25,833 bases of DNA, taken from NCBI GenBank assembly GCA_041742635.1, contig JBGSIF010000376.1, positions 1 through 25,833 on the forward strand, given 5' to 3'. This DNA comes from JTS-AC122 sp041742635. GTDB taxonomy: Bacteria > Planctomycetota > Phycisphaerae > Phycisphaerales > UBA1924. This document shows positions 14,901 through 23,433 of this stretch, in pieces. Numbering within the stretch: the first letter of the stretch is position 1; every line of letters begins with the position of its first letter. Under the pieces are notes generated by a model. It ran no database searches. It had not been told where the DNA came from and saw nothing but the letters and a program-made list of their open reading frames with translations. The translations under genes were made by a program, and so were the position numbers.

Positions 14901-16565
14901 TCAGCCGATCCTTCGACGCCGAACCGCGACCAGCAGCCCTAATGCGAACAGCCCGCCCGCACCGGGTGCAGGCACTGCGAAGAAGACGTCACCTTGTACG
15001 TCCGTTGCCCCGGTATTCAGGCGGATCACGTCCGCGAGCGTCAGCCCTCCAAGGAACGAAAGGTCGTCGGCACTCAGGTCGCCGTCGTTCAGATAGAAAA
15101 ACCGATCTCCTTCGCGGAGGCGCCCGAACTGATCGTTGAAGACCGCGATCGCCGTTTCTCCCATGCTCGCGCCCCCGAGGTGATCTTCCGCGAACAGCCC
15201 GATCCACGCATCGATATGGTCCACATCGCCGAACACCGACTGCATTGCCGCGGCGAGTGCGGTGTCTGATGTAATCTGCGAAAACGAAGTAATGCGAGCC
15301 AGACCGAAGTCTTCTCGAAGCGTGTTGTAGTCCGGGATCCCATGATCTCGACCTCGCTGAAGGTTCAGCGCGATCAGGTCTCGCCCGTTCGTACCTCCGA
15401 ACAGCAGGTTTCGGACCCCGTCGATCGTCTGTGTATCGATCTCGTTGGCCTCTTGAATCGCCAACCCGCGCAGCACGGCTTCAAGCCCCCCAGCGCCTTG
15501 GATCGTCGACGGATTGAAGAACGACTGGAACAACGACAGATGCCCACCAGCAAAGACGCTCCCGTCGGCATTGAACCGCTGAAGTTGGTCGTTGAGCATC
15601 GTGTGCCCGATACGAAACGCGGCTGTCGAGAACGCTGTATTGATGCTCCCGTCAAGTGTCGGGTCATACCCGCTGTAGGAGCCCAGCCCGTGCGTCCCGG
15701 TCAGTGCCGGGAGCCACTCGTTGTATGTAATCGCCTGCACCTCGGCCCCGACAACTTTGCGAGCCTTCTGGTAGACCTGTTCATCGGTCCACCCGGCGTT
15801 CGCCGCGGCGACGAGGTCCGCCACTCGGTTGTGCTCTCGAACAAACAGCGTGTGCATGGCAATCAACCCGGTTTGTTCATTGACCCGGATATCCCCAGCT
15901 AGGAAGAGATTCGATCCGGTGCCGCCGCCGTTGGGCAACCCGACGGTATTGAACGGCAGCATGTTGCCCGCGCTCGTCGCCAGCCGGCCCCCGGTTCCGG
16001 ATCGTAGTGCCGATGCTCGCGCCGCGTCCGAGCCGTAGACCATCGAACCGTCGATCCAGTGCGTAAGCGAGTTCTGGTGCTGACGTGGTCCCGATACACC
16101 CCCGGTATGCGCAGATCGAACGAACGGCATCATCGCCGTCCCCGTGTTGCCCGGATCAAACACTGGGTCTCCCGTAGGGATTGCGAAGTTCATAGGCTCA
16201 CTGCTCTCATCCACCAGCGCAAAATCGTGGTCGATGAACTGCCCCCACTGCCAGACCATGCTGGACAGTTGACGCCGATTCCCAACCCCGCCGAGCGTCT
16301 GCGCACTCACCGCATTGGACACCGCACGTGGATTGGCTGTCAGGAGCGCCGATCCCAACCCGTCGGCATAGTGCGCCCCACTTGCGCCCCGGCTCAAGTC
16401 CGAGCCGATCATCCCCATCCCCACGCTGGTGAGATTGTTGCCCGAACCATCGATCGTGCGATCATCCGCGAGAGCCGCCGACGTGAAAAAGCACACCGAC
16501 GCCGCGGCTCCGCAGGCTGCAAAGACCGCGTTCCGACTCACAACTGATCGTTTCTGATTCTTCAT
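14901..16565 (-). CDS. Secreted animal-type heme peroxidase with PEP-CTERM-like tail
   Basis: 554 residues. A signal peptide covers about 1-34 (MKNQKRS, hydrophobic core, SAALAD). The body is a peroxidase of the animal (myeloperoxidase/peroxidasin) superfamily, which oxidises halides or organic substrates with hydrogen peroxide. The active site is complete: distal H113 in WGQFIDHD with preceding D112 (the heme-ester Asp), catalytic R227 and heme-ester E230 in DIRVNEQ, and proximal H321 in AAFRIGHTML. The flanking motifs FVREHNRVADL and LNLQRGRDHGIPDYN are family hallmarks. The position after E230 is Gln, not the Met that gives myeloperoxidase its sulfonium bond. The tail (about 530-554) is VPAPG, a hydrophobic stretch and RRRR, the layout of exosortase-type sorting signals. 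ATG 16565 has AAAGGAG just upstream. It is a single gene with its own terminator. Confidence 0.93.
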   Translation of the reverse strand: MKNQKRSVVSRNAVFAACGAAASVCFFTSAALADDRTIDGSGNNLTSVGMGMIGSDLSRGASGAHYADGLGSALLTANPRAVSNAVSAQTLGGVGNRRQLSSMVWQWGQFIDHDFALVDESSEPMNFAIPTGDPVFDPGNTGTAMMPFVRSAHTGGVSGPRQHQNSLTHWIDGSMVYGSDAARASALRSGTGGRLATSAGNMLPFNTVGLPNGGGTGSNLFLAGDIRVNEQTGLIAMHTLFVREHNRVADLVAAANAGWTDEQVYQKARKVVGAEVQAITYNEWLPALTGTHGLGSYSGYDPTLDGSINTAFSTAAFRIGHTMLNDQLQRFNADGSVFAGGHLSLFQSFFNPSTIQGAGGLEAVLRGLAIQEANEIDTQTIDGVRNLLFGGTNGRDLIALNLQRGRDHGIPDYNTLREDFGLARITSFSQITSDTALAAAMQSVFGDVDHIDAWIGLFAEDHLGGASMGETAIAVFNDQFGRLREGDRFFYLNDGDLSADDLSFLGGLTLADVIRLNTGATDVQGDVFFAVPAPGAGGLFALGLLVAVRRRRIG

Positions 16566-16748
16566 TTCATCTCCTTTGGTTCGCCACATGTACACATGCG
16601 AAATGGGGGCGCTCCTCAGATACCCCGCCGAGGACACATGATCCATAACGTTGAAAAAAACTACGCCATCACGAAAGCAGTGGCCTGCGAAGTCGTTTGT
16701 AGTTTAGTTTCATTCCAGACAATGCCGTCGGCTTACTGTGTCGTACGC

Positions 16749-16777
16749 TAATTCGCACGATTCCGTGCCCTTGTCAA
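16749..16777 (-). promoter_or_regulatory. Possible promoter upstream of the peroxidase
   Basis: On the minus strand TTGACA (16777-16772) is a perfect -35 box, with GAATTA 17 bases further on as a poor -10. It would give a leader of about 180 bases. In the 450-base gap 16566-17015 I otherwise see only a small CATGT/ACATG inverted repeat near 16588 and the tRNA-Ile promoter. Confidence 0.3.
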
Positions 16778-16976
16778 GAAGAAGAGCGACAAAAAATCTG
16801 CAATTCGGCCATTATTTTGGAACAAAACGCGTAAATGGGTCTTTTTTGACCAAACTCGCCTCGACGGCACGGCAACGGAAATCAGCCGCCGCCCTTCGGG
16901 CAAGGTGCTGTAGGGTCGGTTACGCTAATGGTCGACCGATCTCGAGCGCGGCGATCCAACCAGGAGCCGCGAACAC

Positions 16977-17005
16977 TTCACCTCGCGCCCAGACGCGCGT
17001 ATACT
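16977..17005 (+). promoter_or_regulatory. Promoter of tRNA-Ile
   Basis: TTCACC (16977-16982, -35, 4 of 6) and TATACT (17000-17005, -10, 5 of 6) are separated by exactly 17 bases. The -10 box ends 10 bases before the tRNA, as expected for a stable-RNA gene. Confidence 0.65.
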
Positions 17006-17015
17006 ATGTCGCGTC

Positions 17016-17089
17016 GGGCTTGTAGCTCAGCTGGCTAGAGCGTACCCCTGATAAGGGTAAGGTCGTTGGTTCGACTCCAATCAGGCCCA
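17016..17089 (+). tRNA. tRNA-Ile (anticodon GAU)
   Basis: A complete 74-base cloverleaf. The acceptor stem is GGGCTTG/CAGGCCC, the D-arm GCTC/GAGC, the anticodon arm TACCC-CTGATAA-GGGTA, and the T-arm GTTGG-TTCGACT-CCAAT with one G-U. The anticodon GAT decodes isoleucine. The discriminator is A at 17089, and CCA is not encoded. It has its own promoter and terminator and is not in an rRNA operon, where this tRNA often sits in other bacteria. Confidence 0.97.
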
Positions 17090-17108
17090 TTTGTCCCCCC
17101 CCGCCCAC

Positions 17109-17144
17109 CACCCCTCGGCGTCCATCCGAGGGGTGCATTGTTTT
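17109..17144 (+). terminator. Intrinsic terminator after tRNA-Ile
   Basis: CACCCCTCGG (17109-17118) and CCGAGGGGTG (17126-17135) form a perfect 10-bp stem with a 7-base loop, followed by CATTGTTTT. It starts 20 bases after the tRNA. Confidence 0.88.
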
Positions 17145-17180
17145 GGGGGGCACTATTTTTGAAGTCAACGGTTTTTCGCC

Positions 17181-17197
17181 AAACGGTCGAACCGTTT
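17181..17197 (-). terminator. Weak hairpin after the TolC-like gene
   Basis: AAACGGT (17181-17187) and ACCGTTT (17191-17197) make a 7-bp stem with a 3-base loop, 16 bases beyond the stop of the minus-strand gene at 17213. No T-run follows, so termination here is only possible. Confidence 0.3.
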
Positions 17198-17212
17198 CAA
17201 GAACGAAGGTGA

Positions 17213-18955
17213 CTACCGCTCCATCCCCGGCAGCCGCTCGAGTTCGCCCGTTCGCGTCACACGCATCTGCCCGGTCTCCAGCAGATAATCAAGAACCGCG
17301 TTGCGGAGGTCTGTAACCGCCTGATCCCGCGCGTTCTGCGCCGCCAGCAGATCGATCAGCCCGTCGAGTTTCTGCTGGGTGTCGATCTCGTCTTTTTTCA
17401 GTTCCGTTTCTTTGACGCGTCGTTCTGAAATCTCGACTCGTTTCTCCGCGAGTGTCAGGTTGAACCGTGCCAGTTCGATCGCCCGGACCCGTTGGCGGAC
17501 CTGCACGACGATGGAGTCGCGTGCTTGCTCGTAAGACCGCACGCTCTGCTGCAATCGGATCGTCGCCGAGCGTACCGCCAAGCGTTCGTTTTCTTTATCC
17601 AGCGGGAGCGAGAAGGTCGCGCTGGCACCATACCGCACATCGTCCGGCTCGTAGACCGCCCCGCCCTCCCTCGCATCGGCATCGGTCGGAAACGTGACGT
17701 CCGCGCCAAGATTTAGATCGGGGAGGAGTTCGTTTTTGGAGTTGCGCACTCGCCGACGGGCGTCGTCGATCCGGTCGCGTTGATTCTGGAGGTCAAGCCG
17801 GTAATCCAGGGCGAGGCGCGTCGCGTCTTCAAGAGAAACATCCGGCTCCGGCACGTCCAGCGCGGACGAGACAATGACGACCGGTACATCCGTCGGCATC
17901 CCCAGCCGGACCTTGAAGCGGTCCACCGCGAGGACGTACCGATCCCGCGAAGTGGCCACCTGCGAGCGTGCTTCGAGTGTGCGGTTGGCGGCGTTGTTCA
18001 CGTCGAGCAAACGTCGGCGCCCGGCGTCGTAGAGTGCCCGTTCTTTCTCTTCGACCTGATCGAAACTGTCGAGTTGCGCCTCGCTGTTGCGGATGGATGC
18101 TTGCTGGAGCAAGAGGTCAAAGAAATCATTCGCAATACTGACCAGATACTCACGCCGGAACTGCTCGTAATCCCGGGCGGCGTAGATCAAGTCTCGCTCG
18201 GATTGGATCAGCCCCTCCCGCGCGACTTGCCCGGCACCGCGCAGCAGCGGAATATTCCCCTGTAGAATCAGGCTGGACGACTGCACATATTGCCCCGTCG
18301 CGGAACTTCTGAGATTCTCGGCAATATCCCAGACCCACCGCGCGGCGACCTCGCCGCCGTATGGCAATCGCTGGGACACCCGCATGTCGTTCATCACTCG
18401 GAGGACGGATTCGACGTTACCGTCAACCTGCGAACTCTCGAAACGGACGGATCCCTCGCTGGACAGGCGCGGATCCCACAGGTGTCGCTCCGAGAGCAGC
18501 CGGATCGCAGCGAGGAGGTACTCCTCTTGCTGGTTCAGGTTTTCACGTCCGGTCTTCTGCGCTTGGAGCAGGGCCGCACTGAGAGTGAGTTCGACGGCAC
18601 CCTGCTCTGGCTGGGCCTGGAACTGCCTGAGCCGATCGGCGACATCGCGTGCTTCGTCGGCGGCAACAAAGGTCAACTCGGTCGCCTGCGGATTGGTCGT
18701 CGGCAACTGTGTCTGGTTGATCCGTGCGTCACGTAGACCGAGGGATTCGGGAGTGTCAAAGTCACGGGTGGGGGCGTCGGCACCGCCGCCGATCTGGACC
18801 GATTTGCGCGCCAATAACTCGTTGATCCGCTTGTCATCGGAGAACAAATCAGAAGAACACCCGGTGCCCAGGAGCGAACCTAAAGCGAGCAGCCCAAACC
18901 CACCAGCGGCTACCAAAATCGACCGAACATCGAGTTGAGAACGATTCAAATCCAT
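17213..18955 (-). CDS. TolC-like outer membrane efflux lipoprotein (OEP family)
   Basis: 580 residues; typical outer membrane factors are about 420-500, so it has an extra N-terminal region. A lipoprotein-type signal ends at C33 (GSLLGTGCSS), although Gly rather than Leu is at -3. Residues about 40-130 are a variable linker. Two OEP repeats follow (about 135-335 and 360-570), each with long amphipathic helices and outer-membrane strands (VQSSSLILQGNIPLLRGAGQVAREGLIQSERDLIYAARDYEQ is split by the usual 'P-LLRGAG' turn; DVRYGASATFSLPLDKENERLA in the second). As a trimeric channel it would export solutes or proteins with an inner-membrane pump, but no pump or adaptor gene is adjacent. ATG 18955 is chosen; no strong ribosome site is seen. 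A consensus DnaA box lies just upstream. Confidence 0.88.
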   Translation of the reverse strand: MDLNRSQLDVRSILVAAGGFGLLALGSLLGTGCSSDLFSDDKRINELLARKSVQIGGGADAPTRDFDTPESLGLRDARINQTQLPTTNPQATELTFVAADEARDVADRLRQFQAQPEQGAVELTLSAALLQAQKTGRENLNQQEEYLLAAIRLLSERHLWDPRLSSEGSVRFESSQVDGNVESVLRVMNDMRVSQRLPYGGEVAARWVWDIAENLRSSATGQYVQSSSLILQGNIPLLRGAGQVAREGLIQSERDLIYAARDYEQFRREYLVSIANDFFDLLLQQASIRNSEAQLDSFDQVEEKERALYDAGRRRLLDVNNAANRTLEARSQVATSRDRYVLAVDRFKVRLGMPTDVPVVIVSSALDVPEPDVSLEDATRLALDYRLDLQNQRDRIDDARRRVRNSKNELLPDLNLGADVTFPTDADAREGGAVYEPDDVRYGASATFSLPLDKENERLAVRSATIRLQQSVRSYEQARDSIVVQVRQRVRAIELARFNLTLAEKRVEISERRVKETELKKDEIDTQQKLDGLIDLLAAQNARDQAVTDLRNAVLDYLLETGQMRVTRTGELERLPGMER

Positions 18956-18965
18956 GTGATGTTTC

Positions 18966-18974
18966 TGTGGATAA
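18966..18974 (-). promoter_or_regulatory. Single consensus DnaA box
   Basis: On the minus strand this reads TTATCCACA, the strongest DnaA-binding consensus, ending 11 bases before the start of the TolC-like gene. I found no second box nearby, so it is more likely chance or a regulatory site than an origin. Confidence 0.4.
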
Positions 18975-18975
18975 C

Positions 18976-19078
18976 TTGATCCTGAAGAGAACAAGGCAGG
19001 GTAATCGACGGATGAACGAGCAAAAATAATGGCATTGATCCTGATAAATCGAGGCAGATCGAACCAATATCAGGACAA
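18976..19078. promoter_or_regulatory. Three copies of a TTGATCCTGA-type motif between divergent genes
   Basis: TTGATCCTGA occurs at 18976-18985 and 19035-19044, and a near-copy (TTGTCCTGATA) on the opposite strand at 19068-19078. The second and third copies form an inverted pair. They lie between the TolC-like gene and the GH35 gene and could be operators. The rest of the 487-base gap 18956-19442 is pyrimidine-rich and shows no gene. Confidence 0.35.
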
Positions 19079-19442
19079 TTCGGTACGAGTATACCGGTTG
19101 GGCTTCATCTACGTTGCGACTTGGCCGGAGTGTTCATATTCTTCTACCTACAGATCATCGACCGTGCCGTTGCCGTGTGTTCCGATTCCGGCTTGGCACA
19201 AGCCCAATGAGTGCGGATGTTTGCGAGGGGCTGTCGGCGGGTAGGGTACCCATCTCCCCGTTCCCCAACGTACCGCTTCCCCGCCATCCACTTCCAAGCC
19301 CCGACTCTTCCCGCTCCCTTCGCATCACCAACCCACGCCCCACGGGTTGTATCCGATTCATCTCAGCGGTCATCGGCACTCGTCAAGCGGCAAACCCGCA
19401 TCGGCCTCAACTCATACTCACTCTAGGAGCGGCTCGCTCACT

Positions 19443-22244
19443 ATGGCTTCAATCACCTACGACGGACAAAGTTTCATGCTCGACGGTCGGCGCGTCTGGC
19501 TGGCGAGCGGCTCGATCAACTCCGCCCGCGTACCGCGCGAGGAGTGGCCCGACCGCATCCAACTCGCGCGCCATGCGGGTCTGAACTGCATCGAGACTCC
19601 GATCTTCTGGGCAAGGCACGAGCCTCGGCAGGGGCAGTTCGATTTCTCGGGCGACAACGACATCCGGAAGTTTGTCGAACTGGTGGGTCAAGCCGGGATG
19701 TACTGCATCCTGCGCCCCGGCCCGTTTGTTGGGACGGGGTGGGACATGGGCGGGCTGCCGCCGTGGCTGATGGAAGTGAGCAATATCAACTTGCGCGCGC
19801 CGAGCCAGCCGTTCCTTGAAGCCAGTTCACGATACATCACCGCGCTGGCGCAGCAAGTGCGTGATTTGCAAGTAACCAGTGCCGGACAGGGCGGCCCGAT
19901 CATTCTGATCCAGAACGAGTCGGCCTGGACGTGTGGGCACGACGACCTGGCGCATTCGTACCTTGGGGAACTCAATCGGTATTTCCGCGAAGCCGGGCTG
20001 ACCGTGCCGACGATCAACTCAAACGATCTGTGGCAAGCCGTGGAGGGAGAGATCGAGTGCTGGACCGGGTTCGACGACATGCTCTCGCACCTACGACAAC
20101 TGGCGTCGGTGCGTCCGAACCAGCCGCGGATGGTCATCGACTTCCGGTGCGGGGGTTCGGACACATGGGGGCGGCCGGCGGACCGGACCAAGACGCCGAA
20201 CATGGTGCTGCGCCGGCTGGCGGAGATCCTCGCGGCGGGCGGGCAGTTCAATATCTCACCGTTCCATGGTGGGACGAACTTCGATTTTTCGGGCGGTCGG
20301 CTCGCCGGGATGCCCGATGGGTATATCACGACGTCGAGCGACCGCGGGGCGCCCGTCACCGAACTGGGCGCACCAAGCCCGTTGTACGCTCCAATCCGTC
20401 GAATCTCGATGTTTGCTTCTCGTTTCGCTCGCATCCTTGCGAACCTGGACCCTCACCGTCAAGTGGTGGGGATCCACCCGAGCACGTTGGTGCGTTCCGG
20501 AGCGGCGAAGACTTCGGGCGTGCCGGGCGCGGGATTCTCCGTGATCCACGCGAGCGGCGCGCAGGGGAGCGTGATCTTCGTGTGCGGCGACGAATCCGGG
20601 GCATCGACGTCCCAGCCTACTACGCTGCTGCTTCCCGACGGCAACTCGTTGCCGATCGACCTGGGCAATCAGCCGGTCGGCTGGTACTTGCTCGACGGGC
20701 GAGTGACGGGCCGGGCCACGGTGGACTTCTCGAACCTGTGCCCGTTTGCCATCGCGGGGCGAACGTATGTGTGCTTCGGCCCGGCGGGGATGCACGGGAT
20801 CATCTCGGTCAACGGCTCGGTCGCCGAGATCGATGTGCCCAAGGGCAAGGCTCCGACCGTGCTTGAGCACGAAGGGCTGGTGCTGGTGATCGCCAATCTG
20901 GAGCAACTCGACGAGATGTACATCGATGCCGATACGGTGTACTTGGGCGTGGAACGCCCGGGGCGCGACGGGGTCATCACCCCAATCGACAAGTCGTACC
21001 AGCGGATCTCGGGCGATGGGCAGGTCAGCACGCACAAGCAATCGGGGACATCGGGCAAAGCGGTCGGCGGCAAAGCCGCGCCGGTCCCGGGCGGGCACAA
21101 ACTATCGCTCTCGGAATGGCAGTTTGCCTCAACCGCGGAACACCTGAGCGGCGAGAGCGCACGCTACGCCACGATCCACGGCCCTGCGAGCCTGTCTTCG
21201 CTGGGCGCGCCGTACGGGTACGGGTGGTACCGGGTGAAGTTCAAATCGGGCAGTGCTCGCAAGCCGCATGTCATGGCGCCCGGCTCCGGGGATCGGCTCC
21301 ACCTCTTTGTCGATAGCGACTTCCATGGGGTGATCGGGCACGGCCCCGGCGCGGCCCCCGAGTGCGCGGTGCCGCTGAAAAAGGGTGCGCACACGCTCGT
21401 GGTGCTTGCGGAGAACTTTGGACGGGCCGCGGCCGGGGCGACGCTTGGGAGTCCTGTTGGGCTGCACTCACATCTGTGGACCGTCGGGGCGATCAAGCCC
21501 GAGAAGCCCAAACTGATTGCGGGCGACCCGATCGACATTCTGGGCTTCCGCGCCCCGCTGTGGCATGTACACCGCGGGGACACGACGGACTCACACCGGC
21601 TGACGTGGAACCTGGGGCACCGGAAGAAACAACCGATCCTGATCACGGTGCCCCCGATTGCCGCCGCGTGCATTGTCGTGCTGAATGATGCACCGATCGC
21701 GTTCGTGGAGCGGGGCGCGGGTGGGATCGTGGTGGCGGATCCGGAAAAGATCGGGCGTGGGAACAATCTGGTGCAGATCGCGGTACACGGCTCGACGGAT
21801 GATTACGCCGCCGAACTCCAAGCCGGGGTCCACTTCCACGAGGGGGACGAGAACCTAACGGCTAAGGCCGAGTGGGCGTTCGCACGCTGGGAACTACCCG
21901 ACAGCGATGCGTACCTCAAAGTGTCGAAGAAGGACCACCCCACACCGGGCCAGCCCGTGTGGTGGCAATGCACGTTCCGCTCGGACGGCTCGCATCAGCC
22001 GTTGCTGTTCGATGCAACCGGTCTGACCAAGGGACAGATCTACCTGAACAACCGGCATGTCGGGCGGTATTTTGTGGCGAGCGCGGATGGGAAGAAAGTG
22101 CCGCCGCAGTTGAAGTATCACGTCCCGCGCTCGTGGGTGGACGAAGACGGGCCGAACGAACTGGTGATCTTCGACGAGCACGGCGGGAATCCCGGGAAGT
22201 GCCGACTGATCGCCGATGCGATGGGGAGCGCGTTCATCGCGTGA
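19443..22244 (+). CDS. GH35 (beta-galactosidase)-family protein with altered active site
   Basis: 933 residues. The GH35 barrel (about 1-320) is recognisable throughout: GSINSARVPREEWPDRI, GLNCIETPIFWARHEPRQG, YCILRPGPFVGTGWDMGGLP, GGPIILIQNES and SPFHGGTNFDF. The catalytic residues deviate. The usual VENEYG acid/base region is shortened to IQNESAW (E159 still present). The nucleophile position has Asp (D233, in MVIDFRCGG) instead of the usual Glu. The CAEW sugar-binding segment is replaced by GTGW. The remaining 600 residues are beta-sandwich domains, including jelly-roll-like YGWYRVKFKSG and WWQCTFRSDGSHQPLLFDATG segments near the end. No signal peptide is visible. It could be a hydrolase with another specificity, a transglycosylase or a carbohydrate-binding protein. 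ATG 19443 is chosen; TAGGAG lies 13 bases upstream. Confidence 0.85.
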   Translation: MASITYDGQSFMLDGRRVWLASGSINSARVPREEWPDRIQLARHAGLNCIETPIFWARHEPRQGQFDFSGDNDIRKFVELVGQAGMYCILRPGPFVGTGWDMGGLPPWLMEVSNINLRAPSQPFLEASSRYITALAQQVRDLQVTSAGQGGPIILIQNESAWTCGHDDLAHSYLGELNRYFREAGLTVPTINSNDLWQAVEGEIECWTGFDDMLSHLRQLASVRPNQPRMVIDFRCGGSDTWGRPADRTKTPNMVLRRLAEILAAGGQFNISPFHGGTNFDFSGGRLAGMPDGYITTSSDRGAPVTELGAPSPLYAPIRRISMFASRFARILANLDPHRQVVGIHPSTLVRSGAAKTSGVPGAGFSVIHASGAQGSVIFVCGDESGASTSQPTTLLLPDGNSLPIDLGNQPVGWYLLDGRVTGRATVDFSNLCPFAIAGRTYVCFGPAGMHGIISVNGSVAEIDVPKGKAPTVLEHEGLVLVIANLEQLDEMYIDADTVYLGVERPGRDGVITPIDKSYQRISGDGQVSTHKQSGTSGKAVGGKAAPVPGGHKLSLSEWQFASTAEHLSGESARYATIHGPASLSSLGAPYGYGWYRVKFKSGSARKPHVMAPGSGDRLHLFVDSDFHGVIGHGPGAAPECAVPLKKGAHTLVVLAENFGRAAAGATLGSPVGLHSHLWTVGAIKPEKPKLIAGDPIDILGFRAPLWHVHRGDTTDSHRLTWNLGHRKKQPILITVPPIAAACIVVLNDAPIAFVERGAGGIVVADPEKIGRGNNLVQIAVHGSTDDYAAELQAGVHFHEGDENLTAKAEWAFARWELPDSDAYLKVSKKDHPTPGQPVWWQCTFRSDGSHQPLLFDATGLTKGQIYLNNRHVGRYFVASADGKKVPPQLKYHVPRSWVDEDGPNELVIFDEHGGNPGKCRLIADAMGSAFIA

Positions 22245-22270
22245 CCAGAGGAATCGGGTGGAGATACGCA

Positions 22271-22323
22271 TGTGCGCTCAAACTATCGGGGCGGACAGCG
22301 CATTCACTCGCCCATAGCGCACA
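22271..22323. repeat. Nested stem structure between GH35 and prepilin genes
   Basis: Outer arms TGTGCGCT (22271-22278) and AGCGCACA (22316-22323) are perfect. Inside them GGGCG (22289-22293) pairs with CGCCC (22309-22313). It begins 27 bases after the GH35 stop. No T-run follows, so it could be a weak terminator, an mRNA-stabilising fold or a leader of the next gene. Confidence 0.4.
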
Positions 22324-22383
22324 ACACGGGCGTACTATCTCATGGAGCCGCGGGAAACCCAAGTCAAGGGGTGGCCTGATCCG

Positions 22384-23289
22384 ATGACTTCGCGCTGGGA
22401 CCGGAGGTGCAGGGTGCAAACCTCGTTATTACGAGCCGGGTCTGGGGGAAGCCGTACTCACGGCTGGACGCTGGTTGAAGTACTCATGGTCATAGCGGTG
22501 CTGAGCGTGCTGGTTTCGATTCTGTTGCCCGCGATATCCGGCGTGCGCGACGCGGGCCGGCGAGCGGTGTGTCTGAGCAATCTGCGTCAACTCACGGTCG
22601 CGTGGCAAGTCTATTGCGACGACTACGAATCCTTCCCACTCGGCGAGGCGCCGGATTACTTCCGGGTCGTCAACTGGGGGTACGGGGGGGTGCATTGGTA
22701 CGCCGACGCGGTTCCGGTGCCGGGGCTGGCGCTGGCCGCCGAACGCCCCCTGAATCCGTATATTGGTGAATCCGCGCGGCTGGAGACACGGCACGACGTG
22801 TTCCGATGCCCATCGGACGCGGGGATGGCATACGCGGCGACGGGAGGACGCCCCTGGGAAGAGTTCGGGCGTGGGAACGCATCTGGCGAAGGGGACCGGA
22901 CCACATTCGGGCAGATCGGGACAAGTTACTCTGCCAACGCTTGGATGTACTGCGTAGCGGGTGCGAGCGCGGGGTGGGGGCGTGGGAGTCCGCGTCCGCC
23001 GCTGTATCGTGAGAACCAGGGGCCGCAGCATGTGGTGGTGGAGACGTCGCGGTTCATCGTGCTGGGAGACAGCGGGACAATGGGTGCAGGGCTGTATTCA
23101 CGGGAGGGGCAAGTGGCGCGCAACATCCTGCACGGGTGGTGGCACGGGGAGGACGTCGGACAGATGGGGTTCTTGGACGGGTCGGCCCGGCACGAGCGTG
23201 TGGGGGCGCGGGTGACGGACACGTATTCGTACTTCATGGACCCGAGCCGACACCACGAAGAGAGTTGGGGGAGGCCCAACGCACCGTGA
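22384..23289 (+). CDS. Prepilin-type protein (DUF1559-like pseudopilin)
   Basis: 301 residues. It carries a type IV prepilin signal: cleavage after G27, then WTLVEVLMVIAVLSVLVSILLP with the invariant Glu at mature position 5 and Trp in place of the usual first Phe. The helix continues into RDAGRRAVCLSNLRQL, typical of planctomycete H-X9-DG/DUF1559 proteins. The C-terminal segment GQMGFLDGSARHERV has the matching 'DG' block, and VFRCPSD is a usual mid-protein motif. These proteins resemble type II secretion pseudopilins and are very numerous in planctomycetes; what each does is mostly unknown. ATG 22384 is preferred, with AAGGGG 12 bases upstream; ATG 22342 is in frame. It lies 139 bases after the GH35 gene and may be cotranscribed with it. 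Confidence 0.88.
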   Translation: MTSRWDRRCRVQTSLLRAGSGGSRTHGWTLVEVLMVIAVLSVLVSILLPAISGVRDAGRRAVCLSNLRQLTVAWQVYCDDYESFPLGEAPDYFRVVNWGYGGVHWYADAVPVPGLALAAERPLNPYIGESARLETRHDVFRCPSDAGMAYAATGGRPWEEFGRGNASGEGDRTTFGQIGTSYSANAWMYCVAGASAGWGRGSPRPPLYRENQGPQHVVVETSRFIVLGDSGTMGAGLYSREGQVARNILHGWWHGEDVGQMGFLDGSARHERVGARVTDTYSYFMDPSRHHEESWGRPNAP

Positions 23290-23321
23290 GCAAGAGCCGG
23301 ATGAGCGGCGCACGCAAGAAC

Positions 23322-23360
23322 ACCACAAACAGAGCGGGCCGGCGATGGTCGCCGGCCCGC
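23322..23360 (-). terminator. Terminator between convergent genes
   Basis: GCGGGCCGGCGA (23334-23345) and TCGCCGGCCCGC (23349-23360) form a perfect 12-bp stem with a 3-base loop. On the minus strand TCTGTTTGTGGTG follows, a partial T-run, 74 bases beyond the stop of the dockerin gene ending at 23434. It may also stop the plus-strand prepilin transcript. Confidence 0.75.
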
Positions 23361-23433
23361 GTGGGTGATGAAGAGTGTCCGTGAACTGGGTTCGACGCTG
23401 AAGGCCGTGGCGGGGTAGCCCTGCCCGGCCGGC

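Noticed and set aside
18966..18974. Replication origin
   Set aside because: Only one DnaA box, no AT-rich unwinding region and no dnaA, dnaN or parAB neighbours.
19114..19584. 156-codon plus frame before and into the GH35 gene
   Set aside because: Overlaps the GH35 start in another frame, Pro/Arg/Ser-rich, no ribosome site.
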